Assembly: GCF_042477335.2 (NCBI RefSeq)
Contig: NC_091245.1
Location: 229,213,501 to 229,277,500, forward strand
Source: Ovis canadensis
Lineage: Eukaryota > Chordata > Mammalia > Artiodactyla > Bovidae
Length of the DNA stretch: 64,000 nucleotides
Direction: 5' to 3'
The notes under the pieces were generated by a model that was not told where the DNA came from, ran no database searches, and saw only the letters and a program-made list of their open reading frames with translations. The translations under genes were made by a program, and so were the position numbers. Positions within the stretch are counted from its first letter, which is position 1. Each line of letters opens with the position of its first letter. Of this stretch, positions 11,030-22,040 are shown piece after piece.

Positions 11030-11490
11030 TTAGCTTTCCCATGGCTGAAGTATGACAGACAGGAGTATTTCCATGAGATATTCTTCATATTCAGAAGAAG
11101 AAAGTTGAATTGACTGAGGCTGCATTCTGAGCATTCTGCTGCTATCCTTTCCTTTGTTCATGTAAATTATCTCACTGAGGTCCTCAACTGAGACAGAACT
11201 GTGTGGCTGTGAATAAGCCTGTGCTTCTTTGTCCCTTGTTACTGTTTTTGCTTTAAAGTATATTTTGTTTAATAGAAGTATAGTATACCTCTGCTCTCTT
11301 TTGTTTTCCATTTGCATGAAATATTTTTTTCCCATTTCTTCACTTTGAGCCTATGTGTGTACTTAAGGCAGAAGTGAGTCTCTTGTAGGCAGCACATGGT
11401 TGAGTCCTGTTTTTCAATTAAATCCATTCAGTCATGCAGTGCCTTTTAATTATTGAATTCAATCCATTTACATTTAGAGTAATCATTTTT
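11030..11490 (-). mobile_element. L1 ORF2 N-terminal (endonuclease) segment, antisense
   Basis: On the minus strand 'tttacattta'/'ITLNVNGLN'-type start of L1 ORF2 lies near 11490. A later segment, KIYFKAKTVTRDKE, lies in the 101-aa ORF 11335-11030. Several stops; dead copy. Confidence 0.7.
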
Positions 11491-11680
11491 ATTTTTTTTT
11501 AAATTGGAGTATAGTTGGTTTACAAAGTTGTGTTAGCTTCAGGTGCACAGCATAGTGAATATACCTACATGTATATAGACACTCTTTTTTAGACTCTTTT
11601 CTCTGTAGGCTATTACATAGTATTAAGTAGAGTTTCCTGTGCTATAAAGTAGGTCATTATTAGTTAACGGCATACTAATG
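11491..11680 (-). mobile_element. L1 3' UTR, antisense
   Basis: T-run, then 'aaattggagtatagttggtt', 'acaaagttgtgttagcttc', 'gagtttcctgtgctataaag': ruminant-type L1 3' end, reverse-complement. It interrupts the older L1 antisense block. Confidence 0.8.
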
Positions 11681-12262
11681 CCATCTTATTAATTGCTTTC
11701 TGCTTGTTTTGTAGTTCCATTATTCCTTTTTTCCTCTCTTTCTGCCTACTTTTGTGAATTGGTGATTTTCCATAGTGGTATACTCTGATTCCTCTCTATT
11801 TTTTTGTGAATTTACTAAAGGTTTTTGCTTTCGTTGTTACCATGTTTACATAAAAAGTTCACATAAAACATCTTGTAACTAAAACAATCCATTTTATGCT
11901 GACAGCAACTCCAGCTCCACCCTTCTACTCCTCTGCTTTTTTGGTTTTGATGTCACAATTATCTATTTTTATAGTTTATATTTGTTAACAAATTAAGGTA
12001 ACTGTGGGTTTTTTTTCATACTCTTGTCCTTTAACCTTTATTCTAGACTTAAGTTGTTAACACACCACCATATTACAGTATTAGAGTATTATAAATTTGA
12101 CTACATACTTACCTTTAACAATATGTTCTGTACTTTACTTTCTTACTGAACTATAATTGACATACATAATTTTATTGAAATATAATTTACATACCCATAT
12201 TATGTTAGTTTCAAGTATATAACATAGCGATTTGGTATTTAAATAATCATCATGATAAATCT
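11681..12262 (-). mobile_element. Old L1-type sequence, antisense
   Basis: T-rich stretch ('gttgttaccatgtttacata', 'ttttgatgtcacaattatc') of a kind common in old antisense L1. Boundaries and subfamily uncertain. Confidence 0.5.
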
Positions 12263-12713
12263 TTCACGGGCTTCCCTGGTGGCTCAGACAGTAAAGAATC
12301 CGTCTGCAATGCAGAAGACCTGGGTTCAATCCCTGGGTTCAGAAGATCCCCTCGAGGAGGACATAGCAACCCGCTTCAGAATTCCTAGGGCTTCCCTGGT
12401 AGCTCACTGGTAACGAATCTGCCTGCAGTGCAGAAGACCCTGGTTCAATTCCTGGGTCGGGAAGATCCATTGGAGAAGGGATAGGCAACCCACTCCAGCA
12501 TTCTTGGGCTTCCCTGGTGGCTCAGCTGGTAAAGAATCTGCCTGCAATGCAGAGACCTGGGTTTGATCCCTGGCTTGGGAAGATCCCCTGGAGGAGGGCA
12601 TAGCAGCCCACTCTGGTATTCTTGCTTGCAGAATCCCCATGGACAGAGGAGCCTGGTTGGCTACCTTCCATGGGGGTCACAAAGAGTCAGACTCAACTGA
12701 GCAACCAAGAACA
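12263..12713 (+). mobile_element. Trimeric Bov-tA-type SINE
   Basis: Three tRNA-like heads in the same orientation begin 'gggcttccctggtggctcag' or a close variant at 12268, 12389 and 12507. The first two units stop after the 'ccactccagcattctt' point; the third continues through the full BovA body and tail 'gagtcagactcaactgagc'. Flanks catgataaatct (12251-12262) and catggtaagtct (12714-12725) agree at 10 of 12, a worn TSD. Confidence 0.88.
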
Positions 12714-12763
12714 CATGGTAAGTCTAGCTACCATCTGTCACCATACAGAGTAACTATAATATT

Positions 12764-13102
12764 GTTGACTATATTCTCTATTTGTATATTATATCCTTAT
12801 GATTTATTCTACAGCTGGAAGTTTGTACCTTTTAATCTCCTTCACCCGTCACCCACATCCCTCATCCCTCTGGCAGTCACCAGTTTGTTCTCTGCATGTG
12901 TCTTTATTGTTTTGCTCTGTTGGTTCATTGTGTTGTTTTTTTTAAATTTTACATTTGAGTGAAATATGGTATTTGTCTTTCTGTCTGACTTATTTCACGT
13001 AGCATAATACCCTCTAGGTACAACCAAGTTGTAGCAAATGGAAAGATTTCATTATTTTTATGGCAGAGTAATATATATATATTATACATATTTTTTCAAC
13101 AA
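12764..13102 (-). mobile_element. L1 3' region, antisense, before BovB
   Basis: 'ctccttcacccgtcaccc', 'cactagcataata'-type segment ('acttatttcacgtagcata'), 'gtacaaccaagttgtagcaa': antisense L1 3' UTR. It resumes at 14138. Confidence 0.75.
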
Positions 13103-14136
13103 ACCGTGGAAAATTCTTAGAGATGGGAATACCAGACCACCTGACCTGCCTCCTGAGAAATCTGTATGCAGGTCAAGAAGCAAGTTAGAATTGGACATGG
13201 AACAACAGATCGGTTCCAAATCAGGAAAGGAGTATGTCAAGGCTGTGTATTGTCACCCTGCTTATTTAACTTATATGCAGAGTACATCATGAGAAACGCT
13301 GGGCTGGATGAAGCACAAGCTGGAATCAAGACTGCTGGGAGAAATATCAATAACCTCAGATATGCAGATGACACCACCCTTATGGCAGAAAGTGAAGAGG
13401 AACTAAAGACCATCTTGATGAAAGTAAAAGAGGAGAGTGAAAAAGTTGGCTTAAAGCTCAACATTCAGAAAACGAAGATCATGGCATCTGGTCTCATCAC
13501 ATCATGGCAAATAGATGGGGAAACAGTGGAAACAGTGTCAGACTTTATTTTTGGGGGCTCCAAAATCACTGCAGATGGTGACTGCAGCCATGAAATTAAA
13601 AGATGCTTACTCCTTGGAAGAAAAGTTATGACCAACCTAGAGAGCATATTAAAAAGCAAAGATATTACTTTGCCAACAAAGGTCCGCTAGTCAAGGCTAT
13701 GGTTTTTCCAGTATTCATGTATGGATGTGAGAGTTGGACTGTAAAGAAAGCTGAGTGCCAAAGAACTGATGCTTTTGAACTGTGGTGTTGGAGAAGATAC
13801 TTGAGAGTCCCTTGGACAGCAAGGAGATCCAACCAGTCCATCCTAAAGGAAATCAGTCCTGAATATTCATTGGAAGGGCTGATGCTAAAGCTGAAACTCC
13901 AATACGTTGGCCACCTGATGCAAAGAACTGATTCATTGGGAAAGACCCTGAAGCTGGGAAAGATTAAAGGCAGGAGAAGGGGATGACAGAGGATGAGATG
14001 GTTGGATGGTATCACCGAGTCAATGACATGAGTCTGAGTAAACTTCGGGAGTTGGTGATGGACAGGGAAGCCTGGCGTGCTGCAGTCCATGGGGTCACAA
14101 AGACTCAGACGTGACTAAGTGACTGAACTGACTGAT
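13103..14136 (+). mobile_element. BovB LINE fragment with RT active-site region
   Basis: About 1 kb of BovB 3' half. The ORF 13166-13690 (174 aa) holds the RT palm: LSPCLFNLYAEY, then NLRYADDTTLM with the catalytic YADD. A one-base loss near 13685 shifts the frame and stops it. The C-terminal part ([30 protein letters not shown]) continues in another frame at 13603-13986, which ends at TGA. The 3' end is 'gactgaactgactga'. 5'-truncated and frameshifted, so not active; a full BovB is roughly 3 kb. Confidence 0.95.
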
Positions 14137-14916
14137 ATAAAATATATAAATCTTCTTTATCCATTTGTCTATCAATGAGCAGTTTTGTTTCGCCCACGTA
14201 AATAATGTTGCAGTAAACACAGAAGTATGTATAACTTTTTAAATTACTGTTTTCATTTTCTGCGGATAAATACCCAAGAGGAATTGCTGGATCATGTAAT
14301 TATATTTTTAATTTTTTGAGGAATCTCTATGCAGTTTCACACAGTGGCTGCACCGATTTATATTCCACTAACAATGCACAAGGATTCCTTTTTCTCCGCA
14401 TCTTTGCCAAAAGCTGTTATTTGTCATCTTTTTGATAGCAGCAGTTCTGACAGTTATTATCTCACTGTGGTTTTGACTTGCATTTCCCTAGTAATAAGTG
14501 ATGTTGATCCACCTTTGCATGTGTTTGTTGGATATCTGCATGTCTTTGGAAAATGTTTATTCACATATTCTGCCCATTTTTTTTAATGCTATTTGGACTT
14601 TTTTAAAGTTGAGTTGCATGACTTTATATATTTCAGATATATATGGAATATATCATTTGCAAATACCTTCTCCCATTGCATAGGTTGCCTTTTCATTTAG
14701 TTGACAGTTTATCTGTGCAAAACTTTTTAGTTTGGTATAGTTCCATTTTGTTCATTTTTATTTCCTTTGCCTAAAGACATATCCAAAAAATATATATATA
14801 CATATATATATATATATTGCTAAGACTGATGTCAGAGTGTATTGCCTGCATTTTCTTCTAAGAGTTTTACAGCTTCAGATCTGACATTTAAGTCTTTAAT
14901 CCATTTTTAGTTTATT
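14137..14916 (-). mobile_element. L1 (antisense), continued after BovB
   Basis: 'ccatttgtctatcaatgagc', 'ggataaatacccaagaggaa', 'ttgctggatcatgtaatta', 'cctttgcctaaagacatatc': antisense L1 ORF2 C-terminal/3' sequence. Contains an (AT)n run at 14786-14818. Confidence 0.85.
14786..14818 (+). repeat. (AT)n microsatellite
   Basis: Alternating TA/AT with one 'ac' break inside L1. Confidence 0.9.
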
Positions 14917-14918
14917 TT

Positions 14919-15060
14919 TGCATGTGCACGTGCTCAGTTACTCAGTCATGTCTGACTCTGTGATCCTTTGGACAGCAGCCCACCATGCTCCTCTGTCCGT
15001 GGGGTTTTTCAGGCAAGGATACTGGAGCGGGTTGCCATTTCCTCCTCCAGGGGATCTTTC
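14919..15060 (-). mobile_element. Truncated Bov-tA/Bov-A SINE
   Basis: 'gtgctcagttactcagtcat', 'ctcctctgtccgtgggg', 'tcctcctccaggggatc': antisense, ends before the tRNA head. Confidence 0.88.
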
Positions 15061-15990
15061 TATGATGATAAAGTACTTCAGTTTGATTTTTTTCATGTAG
15101 CTGTCAAGTTTTCGCAATATCTTTTATTGAAGAGGTTGTCTTTTCCCCCATTGTACATTCTTGCCTCCTTCAGCATAGATTATTTGACCATATAGGCATG
15201 GGCCTATTTCTGGGCTCTCTATTCTCATCCATTAATTTATTTTGTGCCAGTACCATAATATTTTGATTACTGTAGCTTCACAGTATAGTTTGAAATCAAG
15301 GACAGAAATACCTCCAGCTTTGTTTTTCTTCCTCAAGGATAATTTGGCTATTCAGGGCCTCTCATGTTTCTACACAAATTTTAGAATTATTTGTGCTAAT
15401 TCTGTGAAAAATGACATTGGTATTTTGCTAGGGATTGCATTAAATCTGTAGACTGCCTTGAGTAGTGTGGCAATTTTAACATTATTTCAATTCAGGAGCA
15501 TGAGGGATCTTTCCATTTATGTCCTCTTAAACTTCTTTTACCAATGTCTTATAGTTTTTTGAGTAGGCCTTTTAAATTCTTAGATTTATTCCTAGGTATT
15601 TTATTCTTTTTGAGACAACTGTAAACGGGGTTCTTCTCTTAATTTCTCTGCCAGTGTTATTAGTCCACAGAAATGCAACAGATTTCTGTATATTAATTTT
15701 GTATCCTACAACTTTACTGAATTCATTGATGAGTTCTAATAGCTTTGTGATGGCATCTCTAGGATATTTTATGTGTAGTATCATGTCATCTGCAAACAGT
15801 GACAATTTTACTTCTTCCTTTCCAATATGGACTCGTCTTATTTCTTTTTCTAGTCTGATTGCTGCAATTAGGACTTCTAATACAATGCTGAGTAAAAGTG
15901 GCAAAGCAGAATCCTTGTCTTGGTCCTGATCTTAGAAGAAATGCTTTCAGCTCTCCACCTCCGAGTATGATGTTAGCTGTGGGTTTTTCA
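15061..15990 (-). mobile_element. L1 ORF2 reverse-transcriptase segment, antisense
   Basis: Minus-strand ORF 15904-15572 (110 aa) contains [18 protein letters not shown], the L1 RT active site (FADD), followed by the [15 protein letters not shown] segment. The reading frame is open only locally; the element is broken by SINEs on both sides. Confidence 0.93.
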
Positions 15991-15991
15991 C

Positions 15992-16217
15992 ATGTGTGCT
16001 GTGCTAAGTCACTTCGGTCATGTCCAACTCTTTGCAACCCCCAAAACTGCAGCCCACCAGGCTCCTCTGTCCATGGGGTTCTCCAGGCGAGTATACTGAA
16101 GTGGGTTGCCATGCCCTCCTCCAGGGGATCTTCCTGACCCAGAGATCGAACCTGTGTCTCTCATGTCTCCTGCATTGGCAGGTGGGTTCTTTACCACTGG
16201 CACCACTTGGGAACCCC
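15992..16217 (-). mobile_element. Bov-tA SINE
   Basis: 'gctaagtcacttcggtcatg', 'ctcctctgtccatggggtt', 'cccagagatcgaacctg', head complement 'ttctttaccactggcaccac'. Inserted in L1 ORF2. Confidence 0.92.
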
Positions 16218-16720
16218 TGGGTTTGATATATATGGCCTTTATTGAGATATATTCTATGCCCACTTTGTTGAAAATTTTTATCATAGATATTGAATTTTGT
16301 CAAAAGCTTTTTCTGTATCTATTGAAATGATCATAGTGTTCTTAATTCTTCAATTTGTTAATGTGGTGTACCACACTAATTGAAGAATTTGAACCATCCT
16401 TTCATGCCTGGTATACAGCCCAATAGATCATGTTTCATGGTTTATGATCCTTTTAATGTATGGTTGAATTCAGTTTGCTAATATTTTGTTGAGAATTTGT
16501 GTGTCTATGATCACAAGTGATACTGACCTACAATTTTTTTTTTTTTTTTGAGGTGGTGTCTTTGTCTGTATTGATATCTGGTGATATTAGCCACATAAAA
16601 GGAATTTGGAAGCATTCCTTCCTCTTCTGGTTTTTGGAACAGTTTGAGAAAAACAAGTGTTAACTCGTTTAAATGTTTGGTAGAATTCACATGTGATGCA
16701 TCTGGTATTGGACTTTTGTT
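16218..16720 (-). mobile_element. L1 ORF2 upstream RT segment, antisense
   Basis: 'gaattttgtcaaaagcttt', 'caatagatcatgtttcatgg', 'tgtttggtagaattcaca'. ORF2 stops abruptly at about 16720 ('ggacttttgtt'), where unrelated sequence starts. Confidence 0.85.
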
Positions 16721-17415
16721 CGGGAGGCTCTGCTGTTAGGTGTCCCCAGCAGCTCATGAGAAAGCTTCTTGACGAAGTCTGTGACACAGGAGGATCTGTG
16801 TCCCTTTGATGCCCTCCAAGAGCCCAGTGCCTCCCATCTTCCCCTGTACCTGCCCAGTCATGCCACTCACAAATAGGGACTCTGGATGGAATGAGAGAGA
16901 AATGAGCCTCTTTGAGCAGCCCACAAAACTGCGGGGGCAAGGTGCTCATTCATACACTCTCATTTTCTCCCACAGGAGAAATCACAGAAATCTCTCTTGG
17001 CTCTAAGCAGTGCTGTCTTGGGATGGGGTGATACAGAACAAGCTCCCTTACCCACTCCAGTGCATCATACGTTTTTGTTTCAGTGGTGTGCTAGAACTTC
17101 TGCACTGGAAATTTCTGATTTCCAAAATGGCTCTCTTGTTCATGGATGACTGTCTAAGACAGTGTTTTCCAGGGGTTCCTGGTCTGTAGCCAAGAGGGGC
17201 TGAAGCCAGCTGGGTCTAGGGCCAGGACCAAGGTTCAGTTGCCTATTACCTGATGCATGGGTAGACAAGACTTCTCCTGGATTCCTTGGTTTATAGCACT
17301 GGATCCCACAGCTCCCACAAAGGCACTTTTGTCCTTGGATGGATGCAAAGTTGTTGTTGGAAGAGGACCACAAATGAGGGATGTCTTAGTCAGCAATATG
17401 TTTGATGTCACTCCC
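16721..17415 (-). mobile_element. Probable L1 5' UTR-like or LTR-like repeat, antisense
   Basis: 'ctcccacaaaggcacttttg', 'ccttggatggatgcaaagtt', 'cagttgcctattacctgatg' look like an old interspersed repeat that I associate with L1 5' regions. Assignment is weak. Several short ORFs here have no protein family. Confidence 0.35.
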
Positions 17416-17701
17416 CAAAGAGCCCAGCCCTGTATCTTTCAGCAAGCTGAGCAATCCAGGAATGGAACAATGTGGACATTCCAGATTTCTTTACTTTAAA
17501 ATTCTTGGATCTATCAATTACCTAACTCTCAACCTCCAGCTCCATTCCTACAATTCCCAGCTTCACCCCAATACAGTATTGCCTCTAAACTTTGAACACT
17601 GGCCCCCCCTCCATTGTCCATTCCATGCTTGTTCTTTGAATCTGAAATGAACTTGGCTTCTATGATTTGATCCCCTCCTTATTACCCGGTCCCATCCATC
17701 C

Positions 17702-17897
17702 TTGGTGGCTCAGATGGTAGAGTCTGTCTGCTAATGCAGCAGACCCAGGTTTGATCCCCGGGAAGATTCCCTGGAAAAGGGAATGGCAACCCACTCCAGT
17801 ATTCTTCCCTGGAGAATTCCATGGACAGAGGAGCCTGGCAGGCTACAGTTCATTGAGTTGCAAAGAGTCAGACATGACTAACTGACTAACACACACA
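17702..17897 (+). mobile_element. Bov-tA SINE with 9-bp TSD
   Basis: Starts inside the head ('ttggtggctcagatggtag'), body 'gggaatggcaacccactcc', tail 'gagtcagacatgactaactg' and a short CA run. TSD catccatcc at 17693-17701 and 17898-17906. Confidence 0.93.
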
Positions 17898-18244
17898 CAT
17901 CCATCCTGAGTATCTACTACAAAAGATCAAGCCTAGGTTCGCAGATCAAATTAGTCATTAGCCAGAGGCATGAGACTACCACTGAGCTTATCTAGTGCTC
18001 CCCTTGGGAAGAAGTGGGCAACAGTAAACGATGGTTGGACATGTTACAATTATCATGAGTATAGTCAGAAGGAGGGCCCAATTCTGCCAGGCTGTCTGCT
18101 GCTTCTACCACCATCACCAGCAGTTCCTTTCCATGTGCCGGGTGTGTCAGAAGGAGTGGTCTGGCTCAGCTGACCACCACCAGAAGCAACAACTGATTTG
18201 CCAGGAATAGCAGAAATAAACTGAGAGACCGAAGCATGAAAGTA

Positions 18245-18362
18245 GAGAAGACTATAAGCTCCCTAGAGGTAAGAATTGTCTGTCTTATTCATAATTGCCT
18301 GTCTAGAGTAGGCCAGTGTCTAATATGTGAGTAGGTTCTCAATAAACTTGTTGAAATAATTA
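18245..18362 (+). mobile_element. L2 3' tail remnant
   Basis: 'actataagctccctagagg', 'ggttctcaataaacttgttg' correspond to the L2 3' terminus. Confidence 0.6.
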
Positions 18363-18402
18363 ATTAGGAAAAGAGTGGTACTATCTTTGACCTGTATCTT
18401 GT

Positions 18403-18450
18403 TGTTGTTGTTCAGTCACTCAGTCATGTTTAACTCTTTGCAACTCCATC
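18403..18450 (-). mobile_element. Bov-A/BovB 3' tail fragment
   Basis: 'gttcagtcactcagtcatg' and 'ctctttgcaactccat': about 45 bp of SINE/BovB 3' end following GTT repeats. Confidence 0.75.
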
Positions 18451-19652
18451 TTACTCCATCTGACAGTCCTTGAAAGGAATTTATGTCCAAAACATGTATT
18501 GTTCCAATCATGGTGCAAGGGGTTGCAAATATATGATAGACAAAAGGAGTTAAATGTAATCTTTACTCTCAAGTTTATAGCTTCCTTTAAGCAGAAAGGC
18601 GGACACATTTTAGATGTTTGTATGTTAAGAGTTTCACTAGTTATGGATAAAGAACTGTGAGTACAGATAGTGCTATTAGGAGTAATTTATTCTATTGAAG
18701 TTGGGAGCCTACAGGAAAAATAAAGTGACATATGCGGTGGGCCTTGAAATAAGCAGTATCTCAGGGGAACTTATAATGAGACTGAAATTGATCACATAGT
18801 GAGGCCTCGTGAGGAACAGCTCCAGCCTGACAACAGAGTGAGTTCAGGGCTGCTAGTGCCCCTCTGGCAGACAGAGCTAAGTGACAGACAGTAGTCTCTA
18901 TCACAGAGAGCCTAGGATATACCGGAGATGTCCTAGACGATCCCTGAGGACATATATTGTGGGCAGAAGGCTAAAGACAATTACAGAACTTTCCCAAGAT
19001 CAGCCAGTGGTCCATACAGCTCAGCGTGGAAGATGCCTCAAGACACTGGTCAGTTCAAGGCCCTCTCAGAGGGTTTCTGGGCTCTTCTGGGCAAGCCCTG
19101 TGGATCTAAGTCTAATGAGATGGGTCAGAGCCGAGATGGAGAAGTCTAGGACTCAGAGATGGCCTGGAACTACTTGAGACTCTAAGACTATGGCTAGCTT
19201 TCTGTGGTCACCCCACACAGGAATCTCCTGTGCAATTTCCCCAGCTCCTGAGATCACCAAAGAACAGAACCTCCCTGGAGATTTGGGCTGGTCTACACAT
19301 AAAATAAGGGACATCATTTTACCTGCAGTCACCTATACAATCTATAGAATACAGGCTAAGGCCCAGATACTGAAGTCCATGTGGGAAGAAAAAGTCCATG
19401 ATCAGTAAAGATGATATGGAGATGGATTAAAGTCAGCAGGTTATCTCTCTTGATAATTTAAAGACAAAACAGAAACTTCACTGAGCAAGAAACCAGTTAC
19501 ACAAAATTAACGAAGTGAGACCCCAAGCAGCACTGAATGCAGGTGACATAAAGACCCCAAGGAAGCAACGCAGGCCATGAATCAGAATATTCATATACTT
19601 CCCAGAAGCGTCATCAGAGCTCCAGCTGCAGCACTGCTACTTATTGTATGCC
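18451..19652. other. Intergenic, nothing recognised
   Basis: Apparently unique sequence. A 98-aa plus ORF (18881-19177) and a 72-aa ORF (19190-19408) have no conserved motif; composition is not clearly coding. Confidence 0.45.
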
Positions 19653-19665
19653 TGATGTTTTTGTT

Positions 19666-19701
19666 CAGTTCAGTTCAGTCACTCAGTTGCATCCAACTCT
19701 T
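19666..19701 (-). mobile_element. 36-bp Bov-A/BovB tail insertion with 13-bp TSD
   Basis: Only the 3'-terminal 36 bp ('cagttcagttcagtcactc'...) of a SINE/BovB, antisense. Flanked by perfect tgatgtttttgtt copies at 19653-19665 and 19702-19714. Confidence 0.93.
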
Positions 19702-19839
19702 TGATGTTTTTGTTAATTATTGATGAATAAGTATTACCAATAGAATATTATAATAGAGAAAACATCCATTTGCTAAGGAAAAATGAACCTCATTTAAATT
19801 ATTTGCATTATGAACTAGGATTAATGAGTAATGACAATA

Positions 19840-20030
19840 ACAGTACAGAAGTTTCACTTTTCAACACACTTTCCCAATCACTGTTGTATATGGTATTCAT
19901 AAACTCTGATGAAATAGGCAGATAACACACTAACAGAGAAGTTATGTTATCTGCACCTCCCGTGAATTCACAGCAAAACAGGAGTCAAGCCCAAGAAGGC
20001 TGATTCCCAATCCTGTGGTTTCCTAATCCT
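19840..20030 (+). mobile_element. MIR remnant (weak)
   Basis: 'cttttcaacacactttccc', 'gcaaaacaggagtcaagcc' loosely follow MIR order; heavily diverged. Confidence 0.35.
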
Positions 20031-21260
20031 GGCCAAGGATGGCCACCAGGAAAACCACTATGACCCACTTATTTAGCCATTTCCAGAGTTCATCTATCAG
20101 ATGCTTTCTATCTGAGTTGCTCTGATGAATTCCTGCACCTGATTGTTCAGCAATCAAAGCACCTGAGTTCTTAAATACCTATTACATACTTCATGAAAAG
20201 GTTTCATAGTAGCATTTGAAACAAAATCATCCTCATCTTTCTTTTATGATGCATGTTCCCTTTTGCATGTAATAAGAGGAATAAAAAACAGACTAGCTTT
20301 ATATCAGGCTTTTACATGTCTAAAGTCACAGTTTGGATAACTATGTTGAGGGTAGATAAGACACGCTGCTAAGGAGCGCTGAGGAACAATTTATCACGAC
20401 TGAGATCTCCACACATTCCCTTATTTTAAAATCTGAATTCAGCAACCAGGAAGGATGCCAGTGAAGTCTTTAACCTATTTGCCATTATGTGGAAAATGCC
20501 CAGGGCCCAACCCTGAGCAAACAGACACTCCCTTGGTGGACGCCTACTGGTCCCCAGTCTCTCACAGCCTGGTCTCACTATACCTCACCTCTGGTCACCC
20601 ACATGCTCGCAGCCACCTTAAGACAGAACACATGTCTGCTTGCCCATCTAATGCTCCACTTGTAGATTTGCCTTGTCAGAGTTCCAGCTCTGGTCTCTAC
20701 TATTAATCAGCACAAGCTTGAAAAGAAGCATTAGCCCACATGTTGGATGAGTAATAAATTTACACCAAAATCACAGAGGAACGTAAAGAAAGTCCAGCAC
20801 AACAGTTTAATGCACTTGGCAGCAAGCATCAAGTAAAAATGTCTTGCTTTTCTTTTTAAATTTATTTTTGTTGATATTTGCTGCTGGTATTACTCAGATT
20901 GCAGCTACAAACAAAGCCAAAGGACAGAGGAAGGAAACAGGGAAGGAACGAAATAAAGAAAGAAGAAGTTAGCTGCGTAGGAGGCTCTAGTCTCACCTCT
21001 GAACTTCGGAGTTTTGCTCAAAACTACTAAGTGAGTTATACTTGCCTATCAAGTAGTTTCAAATGTCAGTTTTTTAAGAATATCTTCCTAACAGTTCAAG
21101 AAAATTCAATGGCCTGATATTTATGGATAGAATTTAAGAGACTATGACATCTGAACGGAGAGACTGAAAGGTAGGAAATCCCTTCTGAAACTTCTTACAC
21201 CATGACATTCTTAGATTTCAAAACAAAATTCAAACTTGCTTATGAGTTGCAGGCAAAAAA
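20031..21260. other. Intergenic, nothing recognised
   Basis: No gene evidence. An 83-aa plus ORF (20455-20706) shows only chance-like composition. Confidence 0.45.
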
Positions 21261-21721
21261 TGTTGCCTGCCATTCCAGCAAACAAATATTGCCTGCCAAC
21301 AACCCATCAGCCACAGCAGCTGCCCCCACTGGTATCTGCTGAGGAAATCAGGATGGAGAAAAACAGGATACAGGCCCTAGATAAGATGCATATATAAGGA
21401 GTAACTTCAATGAGCCCAGACTATTGCACCTTCCCACACATAGGAAAGCACAAAACCATTAATTTGAGGTATCTGCTTTGTGATTGGCTGTAATCTTTTG
21501 ATGTTTGACTAAATGTTTTGTTTGTCTGTTTTCTCCTGGCAAAAATTCCTATACTGTACATCCTGGCTCTTTCCTTACCTCTTCAGAACTGCTCCTCCAA
21601 GCTATCTGAGAAGCTGTCTCCTAGGCTATAGTCCTCAGCAAGGTCCCCAAATAAAACATAGGTTGCAATTTTAGACTGTACATTTTTCTCTAGTCAGTTG
21701 TCTTCAAAAAAATTTCTTGCA
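21261..21721 (+). mobile_element. Probable solo LTR of an endogenous retrovirus
   Basis: A span of 461 bp starting TG and ending CA. It holds a TATA-like 'gcatatataaggag' (~21388) and, later, 'ctgtctcctaggctatagtc' and AATAAA at ~21652, then a T-rich end: the U3-R-U5 order of class I LTRs. No gag, pol or env sequence adjoins and no clear TSD was found. Edges are uncertain. Confidence 0.5.
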
Positions 21722-21819
21722 ATACTCATCCTAAAACAAAACCACAAGATTCCTCCTGTCATGTTCTGAGGTTAGAGTATACCCTAGCCTGTTCCTCTTT
21801 TGTAATCCATAAGCTCTTC

Positions 21820-22040
21820 TCTGAAGCCAGACTCCCCAGGTTCAAATCTCAGTTCTGCCACTCGGGACAAAATACTGTCCCTTCTCCATCACTTACTATT
21901 TTGAGTACGTGATTGAACCCTTTTTTGCCTCACTTTCCTCATCTGAATAAAGATAACAGTATTACCTACCTAATAAAGTTTGTGAAAGGATTACATGAAT
22001 TAATGTACATAAGGCATTCAGAATGATGCCTGACTTATAA
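21820..22040 (+). mobile_element. MIR SINE
   Basis: 'gaagccagactccccaggtt', 'caaatctcagttctgccac', 'cctcactttcctcatctg', 'ggattacatgaattaatg' in MIR order. Confidence 0.85.

Noticed and set aside
12268..12600. tRNA genes suggested by tRNA-like heads
   Set aside because: The heads are SINE promoters (A/B-box remnants) attached to BovA bodies, repeated throughout the window, and lack a mature tRNA fold and anticodon context.
13166..13986. 174-aa and 127-aa ORFs with reverse-transcriptase motifs as a host gene
   Set aside because: They are the YADD palm and C-terminal region of BovB, frameshifted relative to each other and 5'-truncated.
15572..15904. 110-aa minus-strand ORF with FADD motif as a gene
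   Set aside because: It is L1 ORF2 RT sequence in a broken antisense L1.
18881..19177. 98-aa plus-strand ORF
   Set aside because: No motif, no splice or promoter context, no recognised family; length is compatible with chance.
20455..20706. 83-aa Cys/Pro-rich plus-strand ORF
   Set aside because: No recognisable domain and no supporting gene structure.
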